From Lepisosteus oculatus (lineage: Eukaryota; Chordata; Actinopteri; Semionotiformes; Lepisosteidae), in assembly GCF_040954835.1 (NCBI RefSeq), contig NC_090700.1:26205501-26269500 (forward strand): 64,000 nucleotides of DNA. The letters are read 5' to 3'. The position numbers and the translations under genes are program-made. Under the pieces are notes generated by a model. The model made no database searches, was not told the origin of the DNA, and worked only from the letters and a program-made list of their open reading frames with translations. Below, one piece after another: positions 52,590 through 64,000 of this stretch (position 1 is the first letter of the stretch; each line of letters begins with the position of its first letter).

Positions 52590-53870
52590 TGTAGGGGTTT
52601 GGGCATTTACTGGGACAATTATTAATTGTGGCAGTAAATCACGAAATTATTCTTTTAATGACCTTAGAATCCAACCATGCGGTATAAAACAACGCACACA
52701 CACAGGTACTAATACACGACGATACATTTATTAATACATAAAATGTGCATGTAAACATAACAGATCTTATCGTGAGGGTTAGCAGAATACAAAAGATATA
52801 TATTCATTCAGTTACGAAGAGGACATACATTCAGTATATCATTTATTTAGACCTTTTCAAAAATTAACTTGTTACAACTTCTGCATTAGATACTCAAAAC
52901 AAGTACATAACTCTTAGGAATTAAATTGATATCAACTGGTTGGGATAACTGAATTCTCAAGCTGTAATGCAGTGAAGTTGAATACTCATCCAATCTCTGG
53001 GGATTCAGATCTCCTGCAGGCACAAAGAAACAGTCACAGGCTTGTTGCTGTCCAATCCGCGCTCTCTGGCTCGGTGCCAGGCCATGCTGTGCGGCTTGCG
53101 ACGGTGCACTGCTGATGCTCTCTGAAGACCGGCTAGTTAGTGTTGGCTTTAACTAGCAAAGTTTGTGCACAGGAGAAAAGTCTGTGGGTCCCAGCAGGTC
53201 AGGAAGAGCACCGGTTCTTTCCTGATGAAGCTAGTTCTGAATACTGATTCAGCTGTCCACAATTCTGACCTGTGAGGCTTGCTGCTGATGCTAACCTTGG
53301 GTGGATCCCTTGGTTAGGCTGGCAACCTCCACTCTCGACTCTTAGAACAAAGCAAAGTTCTGGCACTCGGACACACTGGCCGTTATGTGGAGTCTCTGGA
53401 TGGTCAGGAGGCACGCTGCGAGAATGTCCTGCGCTTCCCAACTGTTCTGGCCTGCGGGCCGTCCTGCCCTGGAATTGTCTCGCACCCCTGGAATTCTTCC
53501 AGGAGCTCTGTGTTGCCTGATTTCATGGGCATCAGGGACCCACGTGGGTTATTCGGCCCTACCAGTCCCTGATTGGTTGATTAAGGTGAGATATGAGTCA
53601 CTTACTCTTGACACTTAGGAATGCAGTCCAGATGTCCACCTGGCACTCCCTAGACAGATAGGCGCCAATGGATGACCATTGATCATGATAGCCAGGCTTA
53701 GCTAAGTGCATCCCCATTTGGGAGATGTCCCTCATCAAAAGAAACCTTAAATCAGCCTGCATGAATAGCTTCTCTGTGGTTGCACCACAGAGATGAAGAG
53801 AGAGAAGGGGCTCTACTGGCAAGGGAGCAGAAAACTGAATTATTGTATTTTAATAAGCCTTGCTGCTACA
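52590..53870 (-). repeat. LTR of the same family as 9871-11214, minus strand
   Basis: Reads TGTAGCAGCAAGGCTT at 53870 to CCCCTACA at 52590 on the minus strand, 1281 bases. It is followed by GAACTGGTGCCTCGAGAGAGC, the start of the internal leader, so it is a 5' LTR remnant rather than a clean solo LTR. It lacks the GATTCA array. Confidence 0.85.
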
Positions 53871-54650
53871 CATCTATAATCTTTTTGTTCCTCTGAATTC
53901 ATCAGTATGTTTCAGGATTAGTATTAGAAGAAGACATTAAACATTCATTCTCTACACGCTGGTGTTTCTTTTTGAGTTACAATAATCTCTTGTGGTAGAT
54001 GCAACTATCAAGAATGTGTGTCAAAACTCATGTTAGAGGTAAGCAAATTGCAGTATCCTGTGCTGTTTCGGCATTCTGAATTTAGCTCTTGACAAAATCA
54101 ATAGATGACTCTTGCAGTGCATTACATACTGTATAGCCTCATCTGTTTTAATACTTCTTTAAATCCACTTATAGAGTATTAATGTGGAATTATGTAACTA
54201 AAATGGAATTTTGGAAGCTGAAATAAAAAAATAGCCGAAGTATAATAACTTTCCAAAAACATTATTCACAATATTAGTTTATGAATATGAATGTTGTTTC
54301 CATATATTGTGATTATTTCCAATCAACCTTCTACTCCACTTTCCCCTTTTTTATTTTGAAATGATCTGTTCCTACTCTGATTCATCAATTACATATATCC
54401 CCTTAAATATGAAAATGTTTTTTTTGCACATTTTAAATGTAATTATATTAATTTGAAATTACATATTACTGTTGGCAACTTACCTTCATGTTAATTATGG
54501 TACTTATAAATGTATTTGCCTTTAATAAGTAGTATTTTAATTACATCTATTTTGATTTGTATTACACACAAAGAGGAAAATTATCTAATTTACTCAAATT
54601 AACATTTTCATTTAAATGTGACTTTTTTAATAAAAATGTTTACCAAACCG
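53871..54650. other. Intergenic, nothing recognised
   Basis: AT-rich DNA without clear repeats or exons. Confidence 0.4.
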
Positions 54651-54654
54651 CTTT

Positions 54655-55010
54655 ATACCATACAGCGTTGCGGGAAGCCGAAGCCTACCCGGCAAACAAT
54701 GAGAGCAAGGCAGGGTACACCCTGGATGGGGCACCAGTCAGTCCCAGAGTAAGTGCAAGCCAATCATACATGGGGACATGGAGGCCAAGGTAAAGGCCAA
54801 AGGGGGGGGAATTTGGCCCGCACACCGGGATAACCCTACTCTTGTCAAGAAATGCCCGGGGATCTTTAATGACCACTGAGAGTCGGGACCTTGGTTTAAT
54901 GTCTCATCCGAAACACAGCACCCACTACAGTACACAGCATCCCTGCCACTATATCGGGCATTGGGACCCACACAGCTTAGCTTAAGTGGGTAGCCAGTTG
55001 TAGGGTGATG
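54655..55010. repeat. Composite of two interspersed repeats
   Basis: 54655-54790 is the CCATCCATTTTCT family (GGGTACACCCTGGATGGGGC). 54790-55010 is a minus-strand SINE sharing CGGATGAGACATTAAACC with the 7275-7500 family. Confidence 0.6.
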
Positions 55011-57150
55011 TGGCTGCTGGCTTGATAAAAATGTAGTACTGCATTTTTTTGTTATTTCATATTTAATACAATGTTTAAAAGACTCTCTTTATATTAAAAC
55101 AAATGGGTCAAGGGAATATCCATGATATTCGAGAGCATTGGCATTCATTTCCCTGATCCCACTCCAAAATGTTTCCAGCAGGTGGTGGAAAGCCACGTGA
55201 GAGGCTTTTTATCATGTAAATTGACCCATTGTTGTGTTTTACTAATTGACAACAGGTCAGTGAGTAAATACTGAAGTCTGTTCAGTTAATGTCTGTATTC
55301 TACCCTTTTGGGTCCTGGGTCTTTTTAAGCATCATAATCTAGCTAGCAAGTGTGAGAATCCTGTCATAGAGAGACTAAAGAACAGAGTATAGAGTGTACT
55401 CAACAAAACATAATCCATTTTCCTGGTACTTTACCACGCTAATGCATTTTCTTTGCATAAAATAGTACAATAATGATCTTTTAATGCAGGAAGGTGCTTA
55501 TTGATTTTAATTAAATCACAATGTTTCAGCTGTGGAGACGTCTTCGGGTGTGACACACCTGATGTATGTAGAGAAGGGTTGGGCAACTAGCAAGAGACTA
55601 GAGTTAGAAGAAGAAAGGTTGCAAGGTGGGAAATAGGAATATAGTCAGGTACTGAGGTGCCAAGCCATGTAGAGCTTTAAAGGTGAGCACATGGATTTTG
55701 ATTTAGATACAAAAAACCATATAGGAAGCCGGTGCAAGGCATTAGTGGGTAACTTTCTGCTTTTGTGCAATAGGAGGGTTTACTGAGGACTGTTCTGCCT
55801 CTGCATTTTCATTGTGTCTCAGACCCTGAGCCAACGCAGCAAACACCTCGGTTCCTTGTTTTGGATTGAAGCGCTTGGTTAGATGCTTGATTTGTCCCTA
55901 GATTTTTGAGACATGTCAACAATCACTTCCAAGAACCATAACAATAATGGGCTTTTTTTATCCATATATTTTTGTTAGCTGATTTATTCAACCATTTGGG
56001 ACACGGTGTTCTAGCTAGCCTTTGATTTTCTTTCTCAAGCTGTTCTGGACTAGGAGCAAAATATCTTAAGAAAAGCTTATATTTTTTCTAAATACTAGTA
56101 AGCCAGATGTGTTAGAATATTGCCTAATTGCTTAATATGTTCTGTAACTTTTCTTACATTAAAAAATGATTGTCACCAATTTTTTACTGATTAAATATCT
56201 ACTTTGCTACATTCCACTTTTCTTAAAGTATTCCATTAGTGTCTGCTTTTCCTGAAATCTTTGTTTCAGATTCTACCTGTATAGCTTCATTGTGAGGCAA
56301 AAACATGGTGGTGCTGCCTAGGTTGCTGGGGCCCTAGGTTGCCCATTGTGTGAGTCTGTGGATGTCTGTGTGAGCCCTGTGATGGACTGGCGCCCCATCC
56401 AGAGTGTATCCCAGCTTATTTACCAGGATAGGTTCCGACTCCCCTGCAGAGTACTCAACCCAATTTACTTTGTCACCCAATTCTCATTTTTCAATGAACT
56501 AATTACTATTTCCTTTAATACAACCAGGCACTGGCATATTTCATTAGCTCAACTCTGTTGCCCAATTCTCAGTCTTTAGTAAAATAATCACTTCAACTTA
56601 ACTCTTTGCCTTTACCGAGCAACAGATCTTTACCTTTGTTTTCATTAACAAGCTGGTCTTATAAGCCTTATTATTAGCCCAGAGGAGTGGCTAATTCCAT
56701 GCAGTCTATCTAAACAGCTCTTTTCCATTATGTGAACTTCCTGTGAGAGCCAATTGAAGGTTGAAGATGTAAACTGATTTTTTGTTTATAGACTAGTTGT
56801 TTAGTAATGCATATAATGATATCATCACCTATTGATACATTATTAGCTCAAGTCTGGTCCCGGGTAGATGTATGTGGTCATGGTTTATGGGTTCCAGAGT
56901 AAACAACGTTCTTCACGTATTCACAAGCCAAAGACACTGAGACCAACTCAGCACTAATTCTTATTTCTCCACTGTGTGGTTATTTATACATTTACAGTAT
57001 TTCAAATTAATAAAAAGTTGTGAGGGATCAGATATCAAGACCTTGTGGAAAACAGGTTAAAAGAACAGGGACAGCAGTTTTCCAAAATATTAATTTTTGT
57101 CTTAGATCCTGAAGTCTATCACATCAGTATAATAAAGGTTATGATTTTTA
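55011..57150. other. Intergenic DNA with old repeats
   Basis: 56350-56450 carries the CCATCCATTTTCT family in reverse (GACTGGCGCCCCATCCAGAG). 55620-55745 resembles a dispersed fish repeat (CATGTAGAGCTTTAAAGGTG). No exon seen. Confidence 0.4.
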
Positions 57151-57152
57151 TA

Positions 57153-57615
57153 GATAGATAGATAAGACTTTATTGATCCCGAAGGAAGTTGATGTGTTAC
57201 AGCAGTCCAGCCCAAGACAAGCAAAAAACAGACATCAGAATAGACAAAACATTTTAATACATACAGTAATACAAAATAAATATAAAATAAATACATAGGT
57301 GTGTGCAAAATATGCTCATAGTAACTGTTAAAACAATACAATATGTGCAAAATGTGCATAGGTATATACAAATTGAGTGTCCAAAAAAAAGTACAATGGA
57401 GCAACATGCTGACCATCGACGAGTAAATGAAGGGCTAACAGTCCTAGCCTAGGGCAGCGTTATACACCCTGGCAGCCGCCGGGAGGAAAGACCTGTGGAA
57501 ATGTTCCCTTGAACACCGTAACTGGAGCAGTCTGTTGCTAAAAGTGCTCCACTGTCCAATAACAGTCCCATGAAGTGGCAGAGAGGCATTGTTCATGATG
57601 GCTGTGAGCTTGATC
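57153..57615 (-). mobile_element. LINE 3' end, minus strand
   Basis: Minus-strand end CGGGATCAATAAAGTCTTAT followed by TATC units. It extends to about 57615 with the broken ORF2 C-terminus (RSFLPAAARVYNAAL). Typical of the fish LINE whose tail reads GATCAATAAAGT. Confidence 0.65.
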
Positions 57616-57799
57616 AGTATTTCTCCTCTATTCTTCTTATTGTTTAATTTATATTCCTCTTCATTTATTCTATTGCTCATGATTTGCTGTGCATTATCCT
57701 TCTTATTTCATGGTCAAACTATAAACTTCACAAACTATATATACTTATATACATTATATATACTTATATAATGTAGCACAGTCAAAATGTTCACAATAC

Positions 57800-57880
57800 T
57801 TTTACAATATAGTGTCCCCATCACTATACTGGGGCCTTAGGAGCCACAGGGACCACAGGGTGAGCACCCCCTACTGATCA
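57800..57880 (-). repeat. SINE fragment, family of 7275-7500
   Basis: Plus strand AGTGTCCCCATCACTATACT and then GGGGCCTTAGGAGCCACA is the reverse of the block near 7340. Confidence 0.55.
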
Positions 57881-59369
57881 CTGACTTTCTGTTATTGGAA
57901 TTTGACTAAAAATGTTGATTATTTAATTTCTAAAGGATAATGCGTTGCATTGATTTTAGTTGCAGACTTGCAGGACATCCAAAATAGAAGTAGGATTGTG
58001 TGCCAGAGCTGCATCATTATACAGTAGAAGTGCAGTTCAAGAACCCCCCTTCTTTGTTTTAACTAATGTTGTAATTTTGAAGAAGTAGAATTTTGTGGTT
58101 CAACTGTTATTAATATACAGTAGATAGTACTGTGCTGTAACTAACCACTTTTGGATGTCTGCTGAGGTAAAAACAGTTTAACTTGTTTCATGTGTGAAAG
58201 AAAATGACTTTTCAGCAATTTGCTGAAGCACTTGAATCATGTCAAGCAATTGAATCTGCACAATCAGCAATTTTGTTAAATGTTTTCCATTTCAAGAGAA
58301 AGGTACTGCATATTTAATTCTGTTTCTGTCAGTTTGATTCTTTATCATTTTAGATTTTAATTAAAACTGTTTTCCTTTGATGACTCTGTTTCATATATAA
58401 TTGCTTTTTCTCCAATGAGCTCATATCCTGTAAAATAATTATTTATTAAGAAAACACAAAACACTTGACATATTTATAGGAAACATTTATTTTAATATAC
58501 ATTTTGTGGTTCATTAACATAAGTTTTGAACATATGTACATCCAGAATAGTTTATTTGTTTTGTACAACAAAATCAAACTTTATTCCTTGTTTCCAATAT
58601 AAAAACGTATATGTATATAAAACAGAAAGACAAAATATTAAGGTATAATGGAAAAATAGCCTTCTAGTTCAGAGGTAGTTACACTGTATAGCTGTCAGCT
58701 GTATAGCTTCCTACTTTAAAAGCAAAATTGAACAAAAGTTATAAAAATCAGAAGTCAGTTGCATCTGTATGCTTTTCAATAAATACAATATTTTTGATTA
58801 AGAGGAATATCTTTAAATGACTGTAATTATATCAAGAGGGGCGTATGTAAAAATAAATGAATTCTGGTAAAATTTAAAGATCTGTGCGTCAAGTCTTTAG
58901 AGGGTTTTCATTGTCCTTTAGGCCAATATAGGAGAAAAGGGGAAGTACTTGTGCACAGAAACAGAAGAAAGATTATGTTCCTTTCAAACAAAATATCAAA
59001 AAGCTAATATTCATCCTAAAATTCTGAATAAACAATCAATGTAACAAATTTGTTTTCAGTTGTAATTTAAACAATAATGTTAGCCACCTTGGATTTATAC
59101 TTTCCAATCTTGAAAGTACAGATGCCCCAGGTTGTAATGCTACTGTAGTTTTGTCCAACAGCATGGTAATTACTGTATTTTCATAGAAAACAATGTGTAC
59201 TACAGCTGTGAATGTTGCACATCTTCCAACTCAGTAGATTTGATTACCTAACTATGCTGCTGAAAATGATGGGGAAAGTTGCTTTGCTTTTATAAATTAA
59301 TTACAAGTAGATGTTACTTGAGTAAGGAATTAATTTTGAAGATGTCAGGTGAAAATCTAAGTTGTGTTT

Positions 59370-59505
59370 TAAAACTGCTACTAGGAGGCATTTCTTTACT
59401 CAAAGGGTTGTGGACCATGGAAGAAGCTACCAATGAATGGATAAGGTCCTTGGATCAATAAACTACTAAAATGGGCCAACTGGCCTCCTCTCTTTTGTAA
59501 CCCTA
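59370..59505 (+). repeat. LINE-like dispersed repeat tail
   Basis: TTCTTTACTCAAAGGGTTGT ... GGATCAATAAACTACTAAAA ... TGGCCTCCTCTCTTTTGTAA. This ending is widespread in fish genomes. Confidence 0.5.
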
Positions 59506-60792
59506 GGTTTTTTTAGTGTGCCACAATTTAAAGTAATACATTACCATTTTAAACTGTTTCTCTCAACTTTTGTTCTTTTTATAAAGCACTTACATGTGTA
59601 CATTGTAACAGATACTGTACATTTTAAAAAGTAAGTTTCCTCAACAGTGGTCACTAATGTTAATAAATTACCCTATACATAAGAAACAGCTTTTCTTAGA
59701 TCTCTAAGTACCGGGAGCACTGTAACAACTGTATACATGCACTAACAGATCAAAAGAAGTAAAGGATATAGTAAGTTCTTTAGAAATAGAGAATATAACA
59801 AGCTTTTAATGCGATTTTGTTAAAAGTGTATTTTCCTATTTTATATGTACCATAGAAAATTATTTATATATTCTCTGGATATCATTATTAATGATGTATA
59901 GTTGATCACCCTAACAAAAGAAACCTAGCTTAATCTAAAGCAAGGTTGAATGTTGTGGAGGTGATTACTTGCAATTTTGTAAACATCAAACAAACAAAAT
60001 TACAAGCTTTAGATTTATACAGTTGAAGATAAAGGTTTGCAGTGGGGTGCATTTTACCATATGCTAAGACTGTTCTTTCAGGGTAGTTATATTCCATTTC
60101 AGAATTAATCACCATTCCAAGTGGCTTTTCTGGTAAAGATACTCACTTGGTTAGAAGCTCTCTCTATGAAGCTCTAATCTCTATGACTACAGATTTGAGC
60201 TAGCTGCTGACATTGACCAGAACTGTCCAGTCAGTGATACACAACAGGCTGAACAGGTAGAGAGCAGGTGGCCAGGGTTACCTTGGCTCTAAGCACAACA
60301 GCGACATTTGAAGGCAGGTATGCAGTAATGTCAGTGAGGGACATGGCTCTCCTCCAGAAGGCGCTGAAGCTCTGGTACAGGGCTGTATTGCCTGTGACAC
60401 GTTAATATACAAATGGCTCAAAGGTGGATGCACCTTCATCATTCTCTTTTGTGTGGTCACAGAGTTTGTAGCTGTGTATACTGAAATGTGAAAAAGCATT
60501 ATCGACAGTTCCATATCAAGTGTGTATGACTAAACATACAGTAATTTGTGAATGTAAATAAAAAAACTGACTTTCAAAGGTCAGGTCTTTCAGGTCTTAA
60601 ATGACTTTCAAAGCTCAAAGGTCAGGCTTTGCATAAGAGAATCACAAGTTGAACTCAGTAAATCTTCTATGTTCATGACTGCAAATTGAACCCTATGATA
60701 GTACTTCTATTTGAACTTTAACAAGTATAATAATTAAAACAAAACCTGCATAATATGACAGTAATAGCATTTTGCTACTAATAAAATATTTT

Positions 60793-60798
60793 TTTATT
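60793..60798 (-). promoter_or_regulatory. LGR6: Candidate LGR6 polyadenylation signal
   Basis: AATAAA on the minus strand about 310 bases after the stop codon. The DNA is AT-rich, so other hexamers occur further on. Confidence 0.35.
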
Positions 60799-61106
60799 AA
60801 AACAATTTGTTGGGTGCTGTGCATGTTCAAGAACTACTTTTGAAACAACAGTTAGCTACAGACATAGCACTATGCCAATTTTAAAACTGCTCATGAAGGT
60901 AGGAGTTAAAATTAATCAATATACAGTTACTTAAGCATAATGGTCCCTTCTTGAGTGATGATTGTTTAAGCAATTGATTTGCTACCTACTGTCCTTTGGA
61001 AAGTGTTGCATGGCTTCTAATGATACTAAATTCAGTATATTTTAAAAAAATACTAAATTATTAATGAAATGGAAATGGTGAGGAAGAGTAAATTCCATTA
61101 CAGGAA

Positions 61107-62269
61107 CTACTGCTGCTTTTCAGGAGGTTGTTCTTCATCCATTAGAGAGGGCCCTGTGCCAGAGAAAGTTGTACAGTCTTTCCTGGGGGTTGTTTGCTGT
61201 TGGCAGAGGATTAGAGGAACTGAGGAGGATGGAGGGTAATGGATTGGCTCTCGTGTAGGCAGGATACTGCCCTCAAAGAACATATCCACATCAGAGAAGG
61301 AGACAAGAGCCTGTGTGGAGTCATAGGAGCTCTTTTCAGTTTCCTCAGAAACAAATGAATTCAAGGTTTCCTCCTGTGGGGACTTGGACTTCCTGCAGAG
61401 AAGATGGAAGTCCTCCTTGAAGTGGGGGTTGAACAAGAGATAGAGAAGAGGGTTCAGGCTAGCTGGGAGGGGAAAAAGAATGAGCAAGACAGACTTTATC
61501 ACCTCCTCACTAATGGGGAAAAGACTGAGAAGGGAAGAAAAGGTGAGAACGGCCACAGGACAGTAGAGCAAGCAATTGGTAAAGATAAGCCAGGCCACAT
61601 GCTTAATCATTGCACAGTCCCAGACGCTGTTAAACTCTCCTGTCATCAGATCCCAATAAAGCTTGATGTAGGTGCCAGTGATCACCAAGAAGCATAGGGT
61701 GTTCATCATGATGAGGGCCACCATGAAGCCTAGAGTGGAAGAATGCCCTACTGGGAGCGGGTAGGGGAGGCAAAGAGGTGAAGATCCATATTCTCCCACT
61801 TTGAAGATGGGCAGTGCTGCTGCTGCCAGGGACAGCCCCACACAGCACAGTGCAGCTGCTTTGACACTGCTGAAGGAGGGGGACTTGCCATAGGCCCTAA
61901 CACAGGACACAGAAATGCTGCACTGCACTGCTGCTAATGTCAAGAAGAGGATGGATGCTTCAGAGGCAAAGATGGAGAAGAAGCCACCGACCTGGCAGCC
62001 CAGGCCTGTCTCCCATTGAGCTCCATGCTGGGAGAACTCCCCAAAGGTCAGTGTGTCCACCAGCGCCAGAGTACCTGTGCATAGCCCAGTCAGCAGGTTG
62101 GCTCCACCAATAAAACCAATGACAAACTTGACAGGGGAAAGGTAACTGGGTGAGACAAGGACTGTGACAATTAACAGGGTGTTACAAATAAGAGAGACCA
62201 GAGCAATAGCCCACACACCCAACCGAATTACCCAGCTGTCAAACAGGTATTCACATGGCTTGAATGGGC
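61107..62269 (-). CDS. LGR6: LGR6 terminal exon (seven-helix domain and cytoplasmic tail)
   Basis: One long exon begins after TTTTTTTAG at 62271-62270 and ends with TAG at 61109-61107. It holds PFKPCEYLFDSWVIRLGVWA and continues through TM1-TM7 without an intron, as is usual for LGR4/5/6. ETGLGCQ in loop 1 and SVSCVRAYGKSP after TM3 are family hallmarks. Confidence 0.95.
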
Positions 62270-62478
62270 CTAAAAAAAGGTTAAAAAAAGATCATCAGGA
62301 AAGTTGTCAATTCAAAAAGACATTTTATTTTGCATGAGGTTCAGTGCTTGTCTATGTTTTAATTCATTTGTTCATTCATTTATTAAATTTTAATTACCTG
62401 GAGCGGGAGTACATTGAACGCTGGGTTGTAGTCTGTCTTCATCAACTTCCAACTGGAATTCTTCCACCTCTACGTCAT
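61107..62478 (-). CDS. LGR6: Leucine-rich repeat G-protein-coupled receptor 6, C-terminal part
   Basis: Two coding exons on the minus strand, 62478-62398 and 62269-61107, spliced through a shared Gly codon. Together they encode the end of the extracellular hinge (DDVEVEEFQLEVDED), the PFKPCEYLF segment before TM1, all seven helices (TM7 motif NPLLYLLFNPHF) and a tail with EKSSYDSTQALVSFSDVD, which is specific to LGR6 rather than LGR4 or LGR5. Known role: plasma-membrane R-spondin receptor that strengthens Wnt signalling. The leucine-rich-repeat exons lie beyond the right edge. The gene is convergent with UBE2T. The receptor reading frame is intact. Sure of the family, and nearly sure of LGR6 from the tail. 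Confidence 0.94.
62398..62478 (-). CDS. LGR6: LGR6 penultimate exon (hinge)
   Basis: 81 bases between TTTGTTTCAG and GTAATT on the minus strand. Encodes DDVEVEEFQLEVDEDRLQPS and then VQCTPAP, the hinge before TM1. Reading phase agrees with the terminal exon. Confidence 0.88.
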
Positions 62479-64000
62479 CTGAAACAAAATGCTAGAATTA
62501 GATCAAACACAGGCAAGGACATCAATTATGTCTGTAGCCAGCAATGGTAAATGCTGACCTTATTAAAATATTAACATGCCTAGCAATTAAATTGAGTTTG
62601 AATTGGTGGGAGACATCAGTACTGGTCATTTTGACTTTGGTAGAAAAATTTAAGATGGAGAGGTGTGCCAGTACTGTTCTATACAACCCTTTATAATGAT
62701 ATTAACATGCCATTTTTCCATAGAGATGCAGAATTAGAAAGGAAATATAGATACCTCTAGCATGAAGTGGAGAGCAGTTTAGAATTAAGATGTGTACACA
62801 GCCATTGTAGAGGCTGTTGGATGTCTGTGCATATATATGCTCTGAAGCTCATAGTGCTCTTTTTAGCCTTTCATTTCTTACTTCACATGCAATGAAACTG
62901 ATATGCACTCATGAGAATGTACAACACTGATGAATATGATTGTAAATAAGGTAATCCTTTTTATTATGTATTTGTTTTACCTCTGGTTGATCCAAAGTCT
63001 TGTCATAATTTGTTGTATGTGTGTGTGAGTGTTGTATCAGTGTCTTTCTCCCTGTAATGCTGTGTTGTTATCTGTGTCTTAAAATGAAATACTGTAGATA
63101 TGACTCACTAGCTGCTTGGCTTTATAATGGGCAATATTTTGAGTCACCTCTTTCTGAGTTTTGTGCTGTTGCTAGCTCCAGAAATTGTTGCAATACATTT
63201 ACTGTTGTATGTAATACATGTTTTGATGAATAACTAGCTGTATTTTATTTTTTTAACTACAGTATAACAAAGTTCTTTAGCCAATTTTACTTATTGTACA
63301 GGTATGTTTCATCATGTACCTGTCATAACTTATTGCCATATCATGGTTCAAGCTTCCTGTCTGTATTCTAAATTGTTATCAAATGAGTTACATAAAGATT
63401 ACAAGGCAATTCTTAAATATAATCTGTGGAAAGATTGGCAATGGGAGTGTTAATGTATCAGTGAGAGTGTGAGAGATACTGTACTACAAACACCATGCTG
63501 AAAACAGTTCTCTCCAGAGACTTCTTTTTTTGCTTTTAGTTTTAAATTACACATCCATCCACCCATTTTTTTTTAGAAAATCATCCAATTCAGGGTTGGA
63601 GGAGGGCAGAGCCTAACCCAGCAAGCAACGAGAGCAAGGTGAGGAAATGCACCATAGGATGCCAGTCCATTAAAAGGCACGCAAAAACAGTCATAGACAT
63701 ACACTCACACTAGGGTCAAATATTGCAGAATCCACTAAATCTAACAGTATGTCTTTGGACTGTAGAAGGAACCGGGTCATCCAGAGATGTAAACATGGGG
63801 AGAACATACAAAACTATACAAAACACAAAAATAGGTAGCACCCCAGTTCAGAATTGAATCCAGGGCCCCTGTTATTGCTATTGCTTATTGTTATTACTGT
63901 TATTCTACTAAGCAAGAACTAAATGGAGCTCTAAATCAAAACATTTGATTTATTAGGACCAGTCAGCTAATATATAAACTGAGATTATATAAACATTATA
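62479..64000. other. LGR6 intron
   Basis: No further LGR6 leucine-rich-repeat exon was recognised on the minus strand up to the window edge. One interspersed repeat at 63552-63870. Confidence 0.5.
63552..63870 (+). repeat. CCATCCATTTTCT-family repeat, long copy
   Basis: ACATCCATCCACCCATTTTT, then GGATGCCAGTCCATTAAAAG, CTTTGGACTGTAGAAGGAAC and CATGGGGAGAACATACAAA in the family's usual order. Confidence 0.7.

Larger units (their letters stand above)
57881..61106. other. Intergenic and LGR6 3' region
   Basis: AT-rich. One repeat at 59370-59505. The part nearest 61106 is the likely LGR6 3' UTR. Confidence 0.4.

Noticed and set aside
57102..57416. 104-codon minus-strand frame
   Set aside because: Falls in the LINE 3' UTR and is Tyr/Leu-rich from AT bias.
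61404..61697. 97-codon plus-strand frame
   Set aside because: Antisense shadow of the LGR6 receptor exon.
62344..62550. 68-codon plus-strand frame
   Set aside because: Overlaps the LGR6 hinge exon on the opposite strand; no family match.

Overview
This window is vertebrate nuclear DNA, most likely from a ray-finned fish. It has introns, AT-rich non-coding DNA, and a repeat load typical of fish: Tc1/mariner elements, Ty3-type and retrovirus-like LTR elements, L2/CR1-like LINEs and tRNA-headed SINEs. A non-teleost such as a gar, bowfin or sturgeon is possible but cannot be proved from the sequence.

Two host genes are identified with confidence. UBE2T (plus strand, coding exons between 20264 and 48673) is complete. 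Its six coding exons splice in phase into 197 residues with the catalytic Cys at 86; it is the E2 enzyme of the Fanconi anaemia pathway. LGR6 (minus strand, 61107-62478) is represented by its last two coding exons: a short hinge exon and the large exon with the seven-helix receptor domain and tail. They face each other tail to tail, as I recall for the human 1q32 locus. A lone C-type-lectin-like exon lies at 988-1115.

Layout. 1-760: part of a fold-back repeat family. 988-1115: lectin exon. 1375-4500: decayed Ty3-like element joined directly to a LINE endonuclease fragment (4505-5900). 7275-8140: SINE and LINE tail. 8790-9604: partial LTR. 9871-16625: retrovirus-like element with near-identical LTRs and one 1075-codon ORF but no recognisable reverse transcriptase or integrase. 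19600-20372: UBE2T promoter and first coding exon. 20949-36023: the 15-kb second intron, holding two broken Tc1 elements, one intact Tc1 element (28469-30098) inserted in a fold-back repeat, a strand-asymmetric G-poor tract, an unidentified coding-like relic and a Tigger/pogo relic. 37003-39022: a Tc1 element in intron 3 with two nested insertions. 41280-48547: intron 5, with a kilobase-scale inverted repeat. 48750-61100: intergenic, with SINEs, a LINE tail and an LTR (52590-53870). 61107-62478: LGR6. 62480-64000: LGR6 intron with one interspersed repeat.

The most unusual signal is the fold-back repeat family (copies near 1-760, 28015-31141, 42040-42410 and 43385-47930). Several copies carry a tRNA-like cassette whose sequence differs between copies, three of them in equivalent positions. 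The pol-less retrovirus-like element with its intact long ORF is the second candidate for something undescribed.
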